DNA of 11,201 bases, from positions 1-11,201 of the forward strand of contig JAGAEB010000173.1 of NCBI GenBank assembly GCA_017613335.1. The letters are read 5' to 3'. Position numbers and translations under genes: made by a program. Positions 1 to 6,829 of the stretch are shown piece by piece; position 1 is the stretch's first letter, and every line of letters starts with the position of its first letter. The notes beneath the pieces are model-generated. The model saw nothing but the letters and a program-made list of their open reading frames with translations, was not told where the DNA came from and searched no databases. The DNA comes from Methanosarcinaceae archaeon (GTDB lineage Archaea; Halobacteriota; Methanosarcinia; Methanosarcinales; Methanosarcinaceae).

Positions 1-1
1 C

Positions 2-538
2 AGGATCATGTGCTGCGAGACGATGACAGGTCTCGGTTACAGTCAGGTCATGCCGTTCACGCTGACCTGCGACAGGATCCATTTCGAGAATATGCAGAGA
101 CCCAAAACGAATGATGTAACGTACGTCCTTCATCCGATCAGCGAAGACCAGACGATGGTCAGAACGACGCTCCTGCCGGGCCTTCTGGAGATCCTGGCGC
201 TCAACCGTCACAGAGAACTCCCGCAGCGGATCTTTGAAGTCGGCGATGCAGCCGTCAGCAAAAAGAACAGGCAGAAGATGGCGGCCGTTTCCATCCATTA
301 TGCCGCGAACTTCACAGAGATCGCCGAAGTCGTCGATGCCTTCTTCAGAGAGATGAAGATCGATTATGAAGTCGCGCCGTCTTCCGATCCGGCCTTCCTG
401 GAAGGCAGACGCGCGGATATCCTCGTCGGCGGAAAAGTCGTCGGCGTTTACGGTGAATTCAGTCCGGCCGTCATCAGAGCGTTCGAACTGGGATACGCGG
501 TCGTCGGTTTTGAGGTTGACCTCACGCTCCTTTTCTGA
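2..538 (+). CDS. pheT: Phenylalanyl-tRNA synthetase beta subunit, archaeal type (3' part)
   Basis: The reading frame is open from the left edge, so the true start lies upstream; only the last 178 or so codons are present. The product is the beta chain of the alpha2beta2 enzyme that charges tRNA-Phe in the cytoplasm. The visible part is the C-terminal class II-like core, which is structural rather than catalytic. It has the family signatures GLGYSQVMPFTLT near the start, the block ISEDQTMVRTTLLPGLLE, then NRHRELPQRIFEVGD, and an ending VVGFEVDL, as in archaeal and eukaryotic beta chains and unlike the longer bacterial ones with an anticodon-binding tail. It ends with TGA. The next gene starts 78 bp downstream on the same strand with no terminator between them, so co-transcription is likely, although the functions are unrelated. 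The identification is firm from the motifs. Confidence 0.9.
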   Translation, partial: RIMCCETMTGLGYSQVMPFTLTCDRIHFENMQRPKTNDVTYVLHPISEDQTMVRTTLLPGLLEILALNRHRELPQRIFEVGDAAVSKKNRQKMAAVSIHYAANFTEIAEVVDAFFREMKIDYEVAPSSDPAFLEGRRADILVGGKVVGVYGEFSPAVIRAFELGYAVVGFEVDLTLLF

Positions 539-605
539 AAGGACGGACAGTCTGAAGGATATGCTGAAACAAAACGGCTGCGGAATGCTGCCGGAATAAA
601 ACTGC

Positions 606-610
606 AGGTG
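606..610 (+). promoter_or_regulatory. Ribosome binding site of the aconitase-X gene
   Basis: AGGTG lies 6 nt before the ATG at 617 and matches the anti-Shine-Dalgarno core of archaeal 16S rRNA. It supports 617 as the start. Confidence 0.6.
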
Positions 611-616
611 TACTGA

Positions 617-1864
617 ATGTATCTGACGAAAGAAGAAGAAAAGATCCTGGCCGGTGAAGAAGGCGAAACGCTTCAGAAAGCGATGGGCATTCTGGCAGCG
701 CTCGGAGACATCTATGAGGCGGATTCCCTGATCCCGATCAGGAGCGCCCAGATCTCCGGCGTGTCTTACAAGACGATCGGCGATGCAGGCCTTGAGTGGA
801 TCTCCGATCTGAAAGGGACTGTGAAAGTTCCTTCCGTCCTGAATCCGGCCGGCATGGATACCGAAGACCGGGAACGGCTGAACATCGATCCTCATTTTGC
901 GGAAAAACAGATCGAGATCATAAATGTCTTCAGATCTTTGGGCATCCGGCCGCAGTGCACCTGCACACCGTATTATCTCAAAGGATTCGACATAAGTTTC
1001 GGCGACCATCTCGCCTGGGGTGAGTCGTCCGCCGTTTCTTTCGCCAATTCCGTCCTCGGCGCGCGGACGAACCGCGAGGGCGGGCCGTCAGCCATTTCGG
1101 CGGCGCTGATCGGAAAGACACCGAACTACGGCCTCCATCTGGCAGAGAACAGGAAGCCGACCGTCGTGATCAGAACGGAGATGAGTCTTTCAGGCGCCGA
1201 TTTCGGGGCTCTCGGCTATCTGGCCGGAAAGATCGCGGGATCAGGTGTTCCGTATTTCGAGATGACGGACATCAAAGGAAGATCAGGAAGCGGTGACGGC
1301 GCAGGCATGATCGTCCCCGGAAAAGATGAGCTCAAAGCTCTCGGCGCGGCGATGGCGGCGTCAGGCGCCGTTGCTCTTTATCACATCAGAGGCGTCACGC
1401 CGGAAGCCTGCCGGAAAGATTTTGAAGCGCCTTCCGGCGACAGAGAAACGGAGATCGTCACGATCGAAAGGAAAGATCTCGACGGTGTCTATGAAAGCGC
1501 CTTTACGGAATCCGGGGAAAGCGTCCCGACAGATCTCGTGACTGTCGGATGCCCGCACTGCTCCGCAGAAGAACTCAGAGAGATCGCCTCGCTCCTCGAA
1601 GGAAAGACCGTCGTCAAAGAATTCTGGATCTTCACCTCGAGAGAAGTCGCGGGGGACAACGCCGACCTTGTCAGAAAGATCGAAGAAAGCGGCGCAAAAG
1701 TCGTCTGCGACACCTGCATGGTCGTCTCACCTGCCGCCGACCGGTTCTCATGCGTCAGAGTCAACTCCGGAAAAGCTTATGCTTACGTCCCCGGCATGTG
1801 CGGTGCAGGCGCCGTTTTCGGAACGCTGAAATCCTGCGTTGACGATGCGACCGGAAAACGGTAA
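617..1864 (+). CDS. Aconitase X catalytic-domain protein, probable phosphomevalonate dehydratase large subunit
   Basis: 415 residues, about the usual length for the large subunit of archaeal aconitase-X proteins. In archaea this family, with a small swivelling subunit (DUF126), dehydrates (R)-5-phosphomevalonate to trans-anhydromevalonate 5-phosphate in the modified mevalonate pathway for isoprenoid lipids. Family hallmarks seen here are NPAGMD (about residue 77), CTCTPYY with C114 and C116, the long block WGESSAVSFANSVLGARTN followed by REGGPSA, GCPHC with C312 and C315, and CDTC with C364 and C367. Some of these cysteines should hold the iron-sulfur cluster; which ones is inference. The ATG at 617 has a good ribosome binding site. 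The small subunit gene is not next to it: pheT lies upstream and a terminator array downstream. Other aconitase-X proteins act on hydroxyproline derivatives, so the exact substrate rests on the archaeal setting. Confidence 0.85.
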   Translation: MYLTKEEEKILAGEEGETLQKAMGILAALGDIYEADSLIPIRSAQISGVSYKTIGDAGLEWISDLKGTVKVPSVLNPAGMDTEDRERLNIDPHFAEKQIEIINVFRSLGIRPQCTCTPYYLKGFDISFGDHLAWGESSAVSFANSVLGARTNREGGPSAISAALIGKTPNYGLHLAENRKPTVVIRTEMSLSGADFGALGYLAGKIAGSGVPYFEMTDIKGRSGSGDGAGMIVPGKDELKALGAAMAASGAVALYHIRGVTPEACRKDFEAPSGDRETEIVTIERKDLDGVYESAFTESGESVPTDLVTVGCPHCSAEELREIASLLEGKTVVKEFWIFTSREVAGDNADLVRKIEESGAKVVCDTCMVVSPAADRFSCVRVNSGKAYAYVPGMCGAGAVFGTLKSCVDDATGKR

Positions 1865-1891
1865 TGAATCGAATTTCGCTGAAAAAAGAAA

Positions 1892-1923
1892 GGCATTGCA
1901 GAAATCCGGCAATGTCTTTTTTT
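1892..1923 (+). terminator. Hairpin terminator of the aconitase-X gene (first unit of the repeat array)
   Basis: The arms GGCATTGC (1892-1899) and GCAATGTC (1909-1916) pair over 8 bp with one G-T wobble and a 9-nt loop, followed at once by seven T (1917-1923). An A-rich run at 1881-1891 just upstream could extend the stem against the T tract. It lies 27 bp after the stop codon. Confidence 0.7.
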
Positions 1924-2037
1924 ATCGGATTTTCAGAAATCCGGCAATGTCTTTTTTTATCGGATTTTCAGAAATCCGGCAGTGCCTTTTTTTATCGGAT
2001 TTTCAGAAATCCGGCAATGTTATTTTTATCGGATTTT
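1899..2037 (+). repeat. Four tandem 35-bp repeats, each with a hairpin and T tract
   Basis: Units begin at 1899, 1934, 1969 and 2004; the last is 34 bp. Each unit starts CAGAAATCCGGCAATG, continues into a T-rich tract (seven T in the first three) and ends ATCGGATTTT. Across each junction CGGATTT and AAATCCG form a 7-bp hairpin with a TCAG loop (for example 1926-1943). Differences are few: a G for A and TGCC for TGTC in unit 3, and a broken T tract in unit 4. There are no unique spacers. Archaeal transcription stops on U-rich RNA, so the array would act as several terminators in series for the aconitase-X gene. Reading frames through it give only low-complexity peptides. Confidence 0.85.
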
Positions 2038-2192
2038 CGGTCGTATTCAGTCTCGTTGAATAATGATCCGTGCCGGTCATTTATTGAAAGATGCGGGCAG
2101 TCCGGTTTTTCCGTAATCTTTTTATGCATCTGTTGACCTCTTTGATAGGTTTTGAATTTCCGGTCGCTGTTTTGTTTATCCGGCCGGATCGC

Positions 2193-2200
2193 TTTTATCT
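2193..2200 (+). promoter_or_regulatory. purH: Possible TATA box of purH
   Basis: TTTTATCT is a degenerate match to the archaeal TATA element and to the cleaner TTTATATG seen elsewhere in the window. Its distance to the chosen TTG start fits a leader of about 45 nt. Weak on its own. Confidence 0.35.
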
Positions 2201-2254
2201 GACATTCATAAATCAGCAGCGCTGACGGAAGTTTCCGGCGGCGTTCTCAAAAAT

Positions 2255-2264
2255 AAGGTGTGAT
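2255..2264 (+). promoter_or_regulatory. purH: Ribosome binding site that decides the purH TTG start
   Basis: AAGGTGTGAT resembles the consensus GGAGGTGAT and ends 4 nt before the TTG at 2269. The alternative GTG at 2260 sits inside this element, which argues against it. Confidence 0.55.
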
Positions 2265-2268
2265 CCCT

Positions 2269-3891
2269 TTGGTTAAAAGAGCACTGATCAGTGTTTCAGA
2301 CAAAACAGGCGTGACCTGTTTTGCGCAATGTCTGCTGAAAGCCGGTTATGAGATCCTGTCGACCGGCGGTACGGCAAAAGCGCTCAGAGATGCCGGCATC
2401 GATGTGACGGATGTTTCGGAGGTGACCGGTTTTCCGGAAATGATGAACGGACGCGTCAAGACGCTCCATCCGAGGATCCACGGCGCCCTTCTCGGACTCC
2501 GCGACAACCCGGACCATGTCCGCCAGGCAAAAGAGAACAACATTGAGTTCATCGACATCGTCGCTGTCAATCTCTATCCGTTCCGGGAGACTGTCGCGAA
2601 ACCGGATGTCACGATTGCTGAAGCCGTTGAGAATATCGATATCGGCGGACCGTCGATGCTCCGCTCCGCTGCCAAGAACTTCAGATCCGTCGCCGTCATC
2701 TGTGACCCGGCCGATTATGAAAAAGTCCTTTCTGAGATCGAAGCTTCGGGCAGTGTTTCTGAGCCGACCCGCGAACGCCTTGCCGTCAAAGCATTCCGTC
2801 ACACGGCCGATTATGACGCCGCCATCGACACATATCTGAGCAGAGCGCTCCTGGATGAAAAAGTCAAACGCCTCTCCTTCGTCGGCGGCACGAAACTGCG
2901 CTACGGTGAGAACTGGCACCAGGAGGCCACTTATTACAGAGCGCCTGAAACGTCCGGCCCGGCCGTTTCCCAGTCGGTCCAGCTCCACGGAAAGGAACTC
3001 TCCTACAACAATTATGTCGACATGGACACGGCTTTCTTTACCGTCAAATCCCTTGAAGCCGTCGGTGATGTCCCGTGCGCCGCGATCGTCAAACACAACA
3101 ACCCCTGCGGCATCGCGACAGGAAAGACCCTGGCGCAGGCTCTTTCCCGCGCCTGGAGCGGCGACCCGGTCTCTGCGTTCGGAAGCATCATCTGCGTCAA
3201 CAGGCCGATGGACATTGAAGCAGCAAAAGTCCTGGAAGGACGTTTCGTCGAGATCATCATCGCGCCGTCCTATGATGCAGACGCGCTCGAATACCTCAAA
3301 AACAAAAGCGCTAACCTCCGCATCCTCGAACTTGCGGATTTCGGCAGACCCCTCAGCAGCGAGCCGTCATACAAATACCTTGACGGCGGCCTTCTTGAAC
3401 AGACGCGCGACATCGGCGTTTTCGAGAAATGGGATCTCGTGACGAAAGAACCTTTCCCGGATTCCAAGAAGAACCTCGCAGCCTTTGCCATGATCGCCTG
3501 CAAATGCCTGAAATCCAATACGATCACTCTCGGCTGGGAATATGAACCCGGCTGTTACATGATGATCGGCATGGGCGTCGGCCAGCCCAACCGCGTCGAC
3601 TCCATCAAAAAACTCGGTGTCACCAAGACCCGCGAAAACCTTCAGCTCCTCTATGAGGCGGAAAAGCCGGACGTCGACTTTGAAACCTACTGCAGGAACG
3701 TCTTCTCGGAATGCGTCCTCGCATCCGATGCGTTTTTCCCGTTCGATGACAGCGTGATCGCCGCTCACGAAGCCGACATAAAATATGTCGTCTCCCCCGG
3801 CGGCTCCGTCCGCGACAACGAAGTCATCGCCACGGCCGACAGACTCGGCGTGTCGCTGATCTTCACGGGAATGAGACATTTCCTCCACTGA
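2269..3891 (+). CDS. purH: Bifunctional AICAR formyltransferase / IMP cyclohydrolase
   Basis: Catalyses the last two steps of de novo purine synthesis, AICAR to FAICAR to IMP, in the cytoplasm. The N-terminal MGS-like cyclohydrolase domain (about residues 1-190) shows RALISVSDKTG, STGGTAKAL, GRVKTLHPRIHGALL and GGPSMLRSAAKN. The C-terminal formyltransferase domain has KHNNPCG with the catalytic pair K275 and H276, SDAFFPFDDSV, GGSVRDNEVIA and the typical end MRHFLH. I chose the TTG at 2269 (540 aa, starting VKRALISVSDKTG like other family members) over the in-frame GTG at 2260, because AAGGTG-TGAT at 2255-2264 then serves as ribosome binding site. Some motifs differ from common bacterial PurH: GENWHQ for GENPHQ and VGQPNRVDS for the usual GQMSRV-like block. 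A strong terminator follows, so it appears to be a single-gene unit. Confidence 0.95.
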   Translation: MVKRALISVSDKTGVTCFAQCLLKAGYEILSTGGTAKALRDAGIDVTDVSEVTGFPEMMNGRVKTLHPRIHGALLGLRDNPDHVRQAKENNIEFIDIVAVNLYPFRETVAKPDVTIAEAVENIDIGGPSMLRSAAKNFRSVAVICDPADYEKVLSEIEASGSVSEPTRERLAVKAFRHTADYDAAIDTYLSRALLDEKVKRLSFVGGTKLRYGENWHQEATYYRAPETSGPAVSQSVQLHGKELSYNNYVDMDTAFFTVKSLEAVGDVPCAAIVKHNNPCGIATGKTLAQALSRAWSGDPVSAFGSIICVNRPMDIEAAKVLEGRFVEIIIAPSYDADALEYLKNKSANLRILELADFGRPLSSEPSYKYLDGGLLEQTRDIGVFEKWDLVTKEPFPDSKKNLAAFAMIACKCLKSNTITLGWEYEPGCYMMIGMGVGQPNRVDSIKKLGVTKTRENLQLLYEAEKPDVDFETYCRNVFSECVLASDAFFPFDDSVIAAHEADIKYVVSPGGSVRDNEVIATADRLGVSLIFTGMRHFLH

Positions 3892-3909
3892 AAAAAGACA
3901 GCAGAAGGC

Positions 3910-3977
3910 ATCATAAAAGATCATCTGATGCAGAAGACGTCATCATGACGGTCGGATGCAGACGGATCATAAAAGAT
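3910..3977 (+). repeat. Short direct repeats after purH
   Basis: ATCATAAAAGAT occurs at 3910-3921 and again at 3966-3977, 56 bp apart, and GATGCAGA occurs at 3927 and 3955, 28 bp apart. The spacing equals one and two periods of the 28-bp minisatellite beyond the terminator, which may be chance. Function unknown. Confidence 0.4.
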
Positions 3978-3982
3978 GAATG

Positions 3983-4029
3983 AAGCCGGAAGATCCTGTT
4001 CCCCGGGAACAGGGTTTCCGGCTTTTTTT
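3983..4029 (+). terminator. Strong intrinsic-type terminator of purH
   Basis: An outer stem AAGCCGGAA / TTCCGGCTT (3983-3991 with 4016-4024) encloses an inner stem CCTGTTCC / GGAACAGG (3995-4002 with 4006-4013) with a CCG loop, followed by T's at 4023-4029. It lies about 90 bp after the purH stop. It also shows that the ATG at 3980, the first in frame with the helicase, is not a real start. Confidence 0.85.
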
Positions 4030-4034
4030 ATCTG

Positions 4035-4190
4035 TTTCCGGCCGTCTGCGGTTTCCTGTTTTCTTCGGGTCGGATGCGGTTTTCTGCCTGTCTCCGGTCG
4101 GATTCAGTTTCCTGTCTGTTTCAGGATGTCTGCGGTTTCCTGTCTGCTTCAGGTCGGATGAGGTATTCTGTCTTCCGGCTGTCTGCAGTC
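4035..4190. repeat. Degenerate 28-bp minisatellite upstream of the helicase
   Basis: The block GCGGTTTCCTGT at 4048 recurs in variant form every 28 bp, at 4076, 4104, 4132 and 4160, giving about five and a half units made of TTCCGG-GTCGGATGCGG-TTTCCTGTCTG variants. It fills the gap between the purH terminator and the helicase promoter. It is open in the helicase frame only because no stop falls in the unit; the TATA box downstream shows that it lies outside the helicase transcript. Function unknown. Confidence 0.75.
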
Positions 4191-4231
4191 TTTTTAATGA
4201 AGAGTCCCGGCCGGCCGGAATCTGCCGGTTT

Positions 4232-4239
4232 TTTATATG
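4232..4239 (+). promoter_or_regulatory. TATA box of the helicase gene
   Basis: TTTATATG is a good archaeal TATA element. A transcript start about 26 bp on, near 4261, would leave a leader of some 45 nt before the start codons at 4304/4307. Confidence 0.6.
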
Positions 4240-4306
4240 TAGCTACTGTTTTTCCGCACACATGTTATGGATATTGTTTGCCGGCAAAGGGAATAATTTT
4301 ACAGTG

Positions 4307-6751
4307 ATGATCATAGAGGACAAAAAAAAGATTCCTCTGTGGACAGGAGAAATGGAACTCCGCGAAAATACGGCGGGATTCCGGCCGCACAAGATCCGGG
4401 TCCTCTCCCGTGACGGAAAGCCTGTCAAAGATGAATCCTATGTCCAGTCGAAAGTCCTGATCGATCTGATGAGAAAAGCCAACCGCATCATGATCGCAAA
4501 CGGCTTTTCTGCAAAACGTGACAAAGAACTTCTCAGTATGCTTGCGGGATACCAGCTGAAGCCTGTTTTTGCGGACGTCTGCCGTTTCTGTCTTCTGGAA
4601 GGGCGGTTCGATTTCGTCACGAAGTCATCCGTCATCTGCAATAATGAACGTATCTGCATGGACTGCGCCAAAAAAGAACTTCTGAAAGCGCTCCGTAATT
4701 CCAGGCAGAATTTCGGGGATTCGACCGTTGAATTTTTCGAACAGGTGCTGGAGAGGACGAAAGATCTTGACCGGACGATCGCCATGCTCAATCCGGAAAA
4801 ACTCGACCCGGAAGTGACGAGATATGATACCGTCCGCTCTTTCAGAGAAGAAAGAAAAATGCCTGTCAGGACGCTTCCAATCCACAACCGTCTTAAAGAC
4901 CTTCTTCTCAAAAAAGCAAAATTCCTGCTCCCCGTTCAGGCGCTTTCCGTTGATGCGGGTCTCTTTGAACACAGAAACCTGATGGTCGTCTCGGCGACAG
5001 CTACCGGAAAAACGCTCGTCGGCGAAATGGGCGGGATCGAGAACATCCTGAGCGGCCGCGGAAAAATGCTCTATCTCGTGCCGCTCGTGGCGCTGGCCAA
5101 CCAGAAATACGAACAGTTCAAAGAAAGATATTCTGCCATCGGGCTTCAGACATCTATCCGCATCGGTGCGGAACTCATCAAAACGAAGACGACGCAGCAT
5201 ATGAAAAAAACGCTCGATTCGGACATCATCGTCGGTACTTATGAAGGCATTGACCATATCCTCCGCCTCGGTGATGCAGATGCGCTTGGACAGATCGGGA
5301 CGGTCGTCATCGATGAAGTCCACATGATCACCGATCCGGAGCGCGGTCCCCGTCTTGACGGTCTCATCGCGCGTCTGAGGTACACGGCGCCTGAGGCGCA
5401 GTTCATTTATCTGTCGGCGACTGTGGCAAGTCCGGAAATGTTTGCGCAGAATCTGGATGCGCAGCTCGTCGTCTATGAAAACAGACCCGTTCCGATCGAC
5501 CGTCATATGCTTTTCGTCCCGGAACACGACAAACTCCGGATCATGACGCGTCTCATCAATGACGAATGGTCGAAAACGTCCTCCAAAGGCCACCGCGGCC
5601 AGACGATCATCTTCACGAATTCGAGAGCCAACTGTCACGCGCTTGCCGCCGCGCTGCCGATCAAAGCCGCCGCCTATCACGGGGGTCTTTATCAGCATGA
5701 GAGAAAAAGGATCGAAACAGCATTTGAAAAAGGAGAACTGCCTGTCGTCGTCACGACAGCAGCTCTTGCCGCAGGTGTCGATTTCCCGGCGTCTCAGGTC
5801 ATTTTCGAGTCGATGGCCATGGGCATCGACTGGCTCAGCGTCCAGGATTTCCTGCAGATGAGCGGCCGCGCCGGCCGTCCTGATTTCCATGACAGAGGCG
5901 TCGTTGTTCTTCTGCCGGTCCCCGGGAAAACATATTCGTCCGTTCAGAAAGAAACGGAAGAAGAAGTGGCTGTGTCTCTCCTCAAAGGAACGCTCCTGAA
6001 AGAAAGTTTCGTTTACGGCGACGAAGAGCAGTACGAGGAGATCCTCGCCTCCGTCGGCGTCACGTCGTCGAAGAAAGATCTCAGCGCGATCAATCAGAAA
6101 ATGTTCGCCGATCTCGATGAAAACGTCGTTCTGCTCAGGCTTCAGAAATACGGCTTCGTCCGGATCAGCGGACAGACCGTCGCACACACGGAACTCGGGC
6201 GGATCGCGTCGGCGCATTTCCTTTCCGTTACGAAGACATTCATGATCCGTGACTCGATCGTCGCAAAAGTCCCGCCGATCCGCATTATCACGAATCTGGA
6301 ATTTTTCAGCGCCGCCACGTTCAAGATTGCCGACCAGCTGTCGAGGGAGCTTAAAATGAATCTGCCGGCCCGCGTTTTTCAGGGCGCCTGCATCGATATC
6401 ATTTATGACGGCGAACACATGAAAATGATCAATCCCAAATACCGTCAGCTCCTGCTCAATTTTGCGGCTGATATGCTCACCTGCGGCTGCCGCGATTCGC
6501 CGCACTGCGGCTGTGTCGAACGCAAATTCTCGGAAAAAGTGATCCTCCTCAGGACAAAAGGCATGGATCCGACAGAGATCATCGCGCATCTCGAAGAAAC
6601 CTACGGCATCACCGCTTACAAAGGAGACGTCTTTTCATACCTCGAAGATGCCGTCCGCAACCTTGAAGCCGTCGAGCTGATCGCCGGAACGATGAAAAAG
6701 CCCGAAGTCGCCAAAGAAGCAAGGGAACTCCGGAAAAAGATCGCCGGATAA
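4307..6751 (+). CDS. Superfamily 2 DEAD/DEAH-type helicase with cysteine clusters (DUF5814-like)
   Basis: 814 residues from the ATG at 4307; the adjacent GTG at 4304 would add one. The open frame runs back to 3980, but that part is terminator, minisatellite and promoter. An N-terminal zinc-binding region has C92xxC95, C111 and C117xxC120. The helicase core follows with motif I ATATGKT (K235), Ia YLVPLVALANQ, motif II DEVH (D336-H339), motif III SAT (370-372), motif IV IIFTNSR, motif V TTAALAAGVDFP and motif VI QMSGRAGRP (517-525), an arrangement like Hel308/Ski2 enzymes. Near the C-terminus is a second cluster, CGCRDSPHCGC, followed by ERKFSEK. This matches euryarchaeal helicases annotated with DUF5814; substrate and role (repair, replication or RNA) are not established from sequence. 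The DUF3467-like gene follows 78 bp downstream, and the pair may be co-transcribed. Function as an ATP-dependent helicase is near certain, the family name less so. Confidence 0.85.
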   Translation: MIIEDKKKIPLWTGEMELRENTAGFRPHKIRVLSRDGKPVKDESYVQSKVLIDLMRKANRIMIANGFSAKRDKELLSMLAGYQLKPVFADVCRFCLLEGRFDFVTKSSVICNNERICMDCAKKELLKALRNSRQNFGDSTVEFFEQVLERTKDLDRTIAMLNPEKLDPEVTRYDTVRSFREERKMPVRTLPIHNRLKDLLLKKAKFLLPVQALSVDAGLFEHRNLMVVSATATGKTLVGEMGGIENILSGRGKMLYLVPLVALANQKYEQFKERYSAIGLQTSIRIGAELIKTKTTQHMKKTLDSDIIVGTYEGIDHILRLGDADALGQIGTVVIDEVHMITDPERGPRLDGLIARLRYTAPEAQFIYLSATVASPEMFAQNLDAQLVVYENRPVPIDRHMLFVPEHDKLRIMTRLINDEWSKTSSKGHRGQTIIFTNSRANCHALAAALPIKAAAYHGGLYQHERKRIETAFEKGELPVVVTTAALAAGVDFPASQVIFESMAMGIDWLSVQDFLQMSGRAGRPDFHDRGVVVLLPVPGKTYSSVQKETEEEVAVSLLKGTLLKESFVYGDEEQYEEILASVGVTSSKKDLSAINQKMFADLDENVVLLRLQKYGFVRISGQTVAHTELGRIASAHFLSVTKTFMIRDSIVAKVPPIRIITNLEFFSAATFKIADQLSRELKMNLPARVFQGACIDIIYDGEHMKMINPKYRQLLLNFAADMLTCGCRDSPHCGCVERKFSEKVILLRTKGMDPTEIIAHLEETYGITAYKGDVFSYLEDAVRNLEAVELIAGTMKKPEVAKEARELRKKIAG

Positions 6752-6829
6752 GGAACCGGAAAAATCCGGAAAACAGGATGCGGCCGGATTCCCGGGAAAA
6801 AAAGTTTTGTATCATGCAGGATATTTCTT

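Larger units (their letters stand above)
2038..2268. other. Intergenic region upstream of purH
   Basis: No gene is visible here. The sequence is T-rich and holds a possible TATA element TTTTATCT at 2193-2200, which would put the transcript start near 2223 and give a leader of about 45 nt. Nothing else can be supported. Confidence 0.4.

Noticed and set aside
1899..2037. CRISPR array
   Set aside because: The units are contiguous copies without unique spacers; the same holds for the 26-bp array at 11033-11162.
1839..2136. Two overlapping plus-strand open frames with repeats of FFIGFSEIRQC type
   Set aside because: They are translations of the 35-bp T-tract repeat array; they overlap the aconitase-X end and have no ribosome binding site.
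2296..3096. 266-codon minus-strand open frame
   Set aside because: Antisense shadow of purH with no recognisable motif.
3980..4303. 109-residue N-terminal extension of the helicase
   Set aside because: It would start within a terminator hairpin and run through a minisatellite and a TATA box; the residues are low-complexity and cysteine/phenylalanine-rich.
4625..6589. 654-codon open frame on the minus strand
   Set aside because: It lies antisense to the helicase, whose motifs are all intact; the opposite frame is open because of codon bias, and its product is rich in R, D and F with no family features.
6763..6790. AATCCGG / CCGGATT inverted repeat after the helicase as a terminator
   Set aside because: The 7-bp stem has a 14-nt loop and no T tract; the downstream gene is close and may be co-transcribed.
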